DNA of 64,000 bases from Ravibacter sp964559125 (GTDB taxonomy: Bacteria > Bacteroidota > Bacteroidia > Cytophagales > Spirosomataceae). Position numbers and translations under genes: made by a program. Location: positions 62,001 through 126,000 of the forward strand of contig CAZLGW010000003.1 in the NCBI GenBank assembly GCA_964559125.1. The letters are read 5' to 3'. A model generated the notes under the pieces. The model searched no databases and had not been told where the DNA came from. It saw nothing but the letters and a program-made list of their open reading frames with translations. Shown in pieces: positions 61,461 through 64,000 of this stretch. How positions within the stretch are numbered: position 1 is the first letter of the stretch; each line of letters opens with the position of its first letter.

Positions 61461-62231
61461 TTATTGTTTTTTGGTACCGAAGTACAGGTTGATGTAGCCG
61501 GAAGTGAAAAAACTCCTGTTGCCCACATTGGGTACATTCTGCGAATTACTATAGGCCATAAGCTCTATCCTTCTTGTGAATGCTTCCACGAGAAAGCCTA
61601 CTTCCAGGCCGGTTACATTGTGCCGGAAAGTGCTCAACTCCAGGTTGACAGCCGCTTTTGCGTTAAGTCCCGGAACAATCTTGCTTTTCCCGAAACCGCT
61701 GAATATCCCTGCCGCAGGAGCACCCGAGAGAGACGGATTGTAGGGAACCGTAACGGTCCTTCCGCCTTCCTGCCACTGGACCATGAAGGGTTTCTCAAGC
61801 CCAAGCGTAGGGCCGAAAGCGACTATACCGCTGAATCCGAGCCCTTCGTTATTCTGCCTGTTATAGAAGAAAAGCTCCCTTCCGTACTGAGGCCTGATGG
61901 AGAAAAGATAGTTGGCCTTGTTGTGGATGTTATTGAATCCAAGCCCGGAAGTGGCGGTATATTCCTTCGGGCTTTTCACATTGACGACCTCCAGGGCCAG
62001 GTACTGGTATTGGGTTTTACCGAAGAGTGTACCCTGTATCAGCTTCGTATACCTTACATTAGCGCCGCCGAGGATCCCTGAATTTGTATTGGCATTGATC
62101 CCAAACGCAAGCAGTGATTTATATATATCCGGGTTGTTGGCCAGGGCTCTTTTTCTTACAGCCTGGCCTGCAACATGCCCGGAACTCATGACCGCAAACA
62201 AAAGTACCGCACCTGCTAGACTGATTCTCAT
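61461..62231 (-). CDS. Outer-membrane beta-barrel-like protein, function unknown
   Basis: About 256 residues from the ATG at 62231, where a signal peptide begins (MRISLAGAVLLFAVMSSGHVAGQ). The mature part shows alternating strands with regular aromatic and glycine residues (GGANVRYTKLIQGTLFGKTQ, GFSGIVAFGPTLGLEKPFMV) and ends TSGYINLYFGTKKQ. This is the make-up of Bacteroidota outer-membrane barrels of the porin/OmpW-like sort, without a motif that would tell the cargo. It follows an independent promoter region and ends 67 bases before lipA. Confidence 0.78.
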   Translation of the reverse strand: MRISLAGAVLLFAVMSSGHVAGQAVRKRALANNPDIYKSLLAFGINANTNSGILGGANVRYTKLIQGTLFGKTQYQYLALEVVNVKSPKEYTATSGLGFNNIHNKANYLFSIRPQYGRELFFYNRQNNEGLGFSGIVAFGPTLGLEKPFMVQWQEGGRTVTVPYNPSLSGAPAAGIFSGFGKSKIVPGLNAKAAVNLELSTFRHNVTGLEVGFLVEAFTRRIELMAYSNSQNVPNVGNRSFFTSGYINLYFGTKKQ

Positions 62232-62359
62232 ATGGCAATATTTATATACCTTATCTTTAATATAGGTTCCAGAGAAAAACGGACTCAATTTAGTGATTTT
62301 TATCAACAGTATATGACGCTAACAGTTTTTTGTAAATTTACGTTCTTGTTTAGAATTCC

Positions 62360-62378
62360 AAAAAAGCCGGCGACCGGC
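62360..62378 (-). terminator. Hairpin with T-run on the minus strand, upstream of the outer-membrane protein gene
   Basis: Minus strand: GCCGG-TCG-CCGGC (62378-62366) followed by six T (62365-62360). No minus-strand gene ends here; the next one starts at 62231. It could be an attenuator in that gene's leader or the end of an antisense RNA. Confidence 0.4.
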
Positions 62379-62418
62379 AGTTGAGAGTTTACAACCTGTT
62401 TATAATACGCGTTACAAT

Positions 62419-62832
62419 ATGCCTACTGTTGAATCCCGCTACCTGGGAGATCTGCGTACCGAAGCGGTGCATGTCAAATCAGGAACAGTTATTCAGACCG
62501 ACGCTCCTGTAGATAACCAGGGGAAAGGTGAGCTGTTTTCACCATCCGATCTTGTGGCGGCTGCCCTGGCCAGCTGTATGATGACCATTATGGGGATCGT
62601 AGCCAGGCGTGACGGTCTTGAGCTCACCGGTACGCTGTCGGAGACGCAGAAGATCATGTCGGTGGAGCCGCCCAGGAAAATCGCGCGGATAGAGATTGCG
62701 CTTACTATGAAAACAGACAGAGCGCTGTCTGATGCTGAAAGAAAAAAATACGAGCAGGCAGCCCATCAGTGCCCGGTAGCATTGAGCCTCCATCCTGATA
62801 TTGAACAGGTAATAACCTTTAACTGGACGTAG
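62419..62832 (+). CDS. OsmC-family peroxiredoxin-like protein
   Basis: 137 residues. The two catalytic cysteines of OsmC/Ohr proteins are in place: Cys53 in ALASCMMTIM and Cys118 in HQCPVALS. The fold signature FSPSDLVAAALASCM is typical. Members reduce organic peroxides with lipoyl- or thiol-based donors, and the lipA gene is close by, though on the other strand. It precedes the Kdo transferase gene by 36 bases on the same strand. Confidence 0.95.
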   Translation: MPTVESRYLGDLRTEAVHVKSGTVIQTDAPVDNQGKGELFSPSDLVAAALASCMMTIMGIVARRDGLELTGTLSETQKIMSVEPPRKIARIEIALTMKTDRALSDAERKKYEQAAHQCPVALSLHPDIEQVITFNWT

Positions 62833-62868
62833 GGGAGGTTGCAGGCTATTATCGCTACGCAAAATCTA

Positions 62869-64000
62869 ATGACAAAACTGCTCTATGAATGTGCGATCAG
62901 AGGCTATGTACTGTTGATCAGGGTGGCTGCTTTTTTTGCGCCTAAAGCCAGGCTATGGGTAGAGGGGCGCAGGAACTGGCGGCCCCGGCTTGCCGAAGCT
63001 ATGGCTCCGGTATGGGCCGAAAAGCGGAAGGTAGCCTGGTTCCACGCAGCCTCGCTCGGAGAGTTTGAGCAGGGCAGACCTGTCATAGAGGCTTTCAGGA
63101 AAGAGTTTCCGGGGTATTTTATCCTGCTTACTTTTTATTCGCCCTCGGGCTACGAGATCCGCAGGAATTATCCCGGGGCTGACTATATCTGCTATTTGCC
63201 GGCAGACACGGCCTCCAACGCCAGGGATTTTACAGCGCTCGTCCGGCCCGATATCGCATTTTTTATCAAGTATGAATTCTGGTTCAATTATCTAACCAGG
63301 CTCAAAAAGGAAGGAGCCGCTATCGTGCTGTTTTCGGCAATTTTCCGGGAAAGCCAGGTTTTCTTTCAGTGGTGGGGCGGGTTTTACCGGTCGCTTCTTC
63401 TTTTATTTGATTCTGTGTTGGTGCAAAACGAGCATTCGGCAGAACTGCTCGGGAAAATTAAGGGCTTGAAGGATGTGCAGGTAGCCGGGGATACAAGGTT
63501 TGACCGGGTGGCCCAACTGGCGGAAAGCGGGCGCGAGCTTGAGGAGATCAGCGTCTTCGCCGATGAGCGCCCCTGCCTGGTGGTGGGATCTGCCTGGGCG
63601 CAGGATATGGATGTGATCATACCTGCTCTGAACAAACTGGGCAACAGGCTCAGGGCTATTATCGCACCTCATGAAATAAGCCCGGAAGAAATTGCGGCGT
63701 GGCGGGTGAAGCTCGGCGGACAATCCATTTTGTATTCAGACTATAAGACCGGAGGATTCGTATTGCCCGAGCCGGCGCCCGATTATATTTTTATCGATAA
63801 TATAGGAATGCTCTCCGCTTTGTACCGCTACGGGTCAATGGCATTTATAGGCGGAGCCTTCGGGAAGGGACTGCATAATACGCTGGAAGCCGCAACCTGG
63901 GGAATGCCCGTTTTTTTCGGGAACAGGAGCTATACGCGTTTTTCCGAAGCTGTGGACCTGCTGGAGCTTGGAGTCGCGCGTGCCGTGGAAACCCCGGAGG
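62869..64000 (+). CDS. waaA: 3-deoxy-D-manno-octulosonic acid (Kdo) transferase, 3' end cut by window edge
   Basis: The ATG at 62869 opens a frame to the window end (377 codons). An N-terminal hydrophobic segment (VLLIRVAAFFAP) is followed by VAWFHAASLGEFEQGRPVIE, which is the WaaA/KdtA family signature, then LLTFYSPSGYEI, FIKYEFWFNYLTRLKKEG, GDTRFDRV and, in the C-terminal domain, FIGGAFGKGLHNTLEAATWGMPVFFG. The enzyme adds Kdo to lipid A precursors at the inner membrane. Only the last part of the protein is missing. Confidence 0.96.
   Translation, partial: MTKLLYECAIRGYVLLIRVAAFFAPKARLWVEGRRNWRPRLAEAMAPVWAEKRKVAWFHAASLGEFEQGRPVIEAFRKEFPGYFILLTFYSPSGYEIRRNYPGADYICYLPADTASNARDFTALVRPDIAFFIKYEFWFNYLTRLKKEGAAIVLFSAIFRESQVFFQWWGGFYRSLLLLFDSVLVQNEHSAELLGKIKGLKDVQVAGDTRFDRVAQLAESGRELEEISVFADERPCLVVGSAWAQDMDVIIPALNKLGNRLRAIIAPHEISPEEIAAWRVKLGGQSILYSDYKTGGFVLPEPAPDYIFIDNIGMLSALYRYGSMAFIGGAFGKGLHNTLEAATWGMPVFFGNRSYTRFSEAVDLLELGVARAVETPE

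Overview
The window comes from a member of the Bacteroidota, most likely a free-living Cytophagales or Sphingobacteriales-type bacterium of roughly 50 % GC. Three things point there: a SusC/SusD pair with an ECF sigma factor and a FecR-type anti-sigma factor, Bacteroidota-style promoter candidates (TAnnTTTG), and the TamB and DUF4197 families. Species cannot be named from sequence alone. Coding density is very high, no rRNA, tRNA, IS element or CRISPR array was seen, and only one intergenic stretch exceeds 300 bases (22880-23333).

Left part (1-22880), glycan and uronate use. On the minus strand an ECF sigma factor, a FecR regulator, a SusC receptor with a signalling STN domain and a SusD lipoprotein (cut by the window edge) form a surface-signalling nutrient-uptake module. 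A secreted sialidase-fold protein lies just upstream. Next come an unknown lipoprotein with a DUF6973-like C-terminus and a small membrane-anchored neighbour, a small XRE regulator, and a small outer-membrane protein. A long minus-strand run follows: mannonate dehydratase (uxuA), an SDR, a ThuA protein, a Tat-exported Gfo/Idh oxidoreductase, a sulfatase, a Tat-exported DegT-type aminotransferase and a ceramidase-like hydrolase. A divergent LacI-family gene with a textbook LacI/GalR operator (21749-21762) faces uxuA.

Middle (23334-31256), signalling. This holds a single-domain response regulator, a YtxH protein, a membrane histidine kinase, then rpoN (sigma-54), an NtrC-type activator and two more kinases, one with a receiver domain. 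It looks like a sigma-54 control cluster.

31429-43759, a co-directional sugar cluster. An AraC-type sensor gene is followed by nine tightly packed genes: Gfo/Idh oxidoreductase, TIM-barrel isomerase, cytochrome-c-bearing propeller dehydrogenase, SDR, ROK kinase, SIS isomerase, FAD oxidoreductase, phosphotriesterase-family hydrolase and an MFS importer. Several start/stop codons overlap. This reads as one pathway for an unidentified sugar or sugar derivative.

43779-64000, housekeeping with an accessory insert. tamB and tsaD are divergent; maeB, a DUF4197 gene, a second DUF4197 gene, an iron/2-oxoglutarate-type oxygenase, metK, lipA, an outer-membrane protein, an OsmC protein and the start of the Kdo transferase gene follow. 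Between the two DUF4197 paralogues sits a defence-like insert: a small antitoxin-like gene, a 1111-residue NB-ARC/STAND ATPase with near-identical 48-residue TPR-like repeats, and an MbcA/ParS-RES toxin-antitoxin pair.
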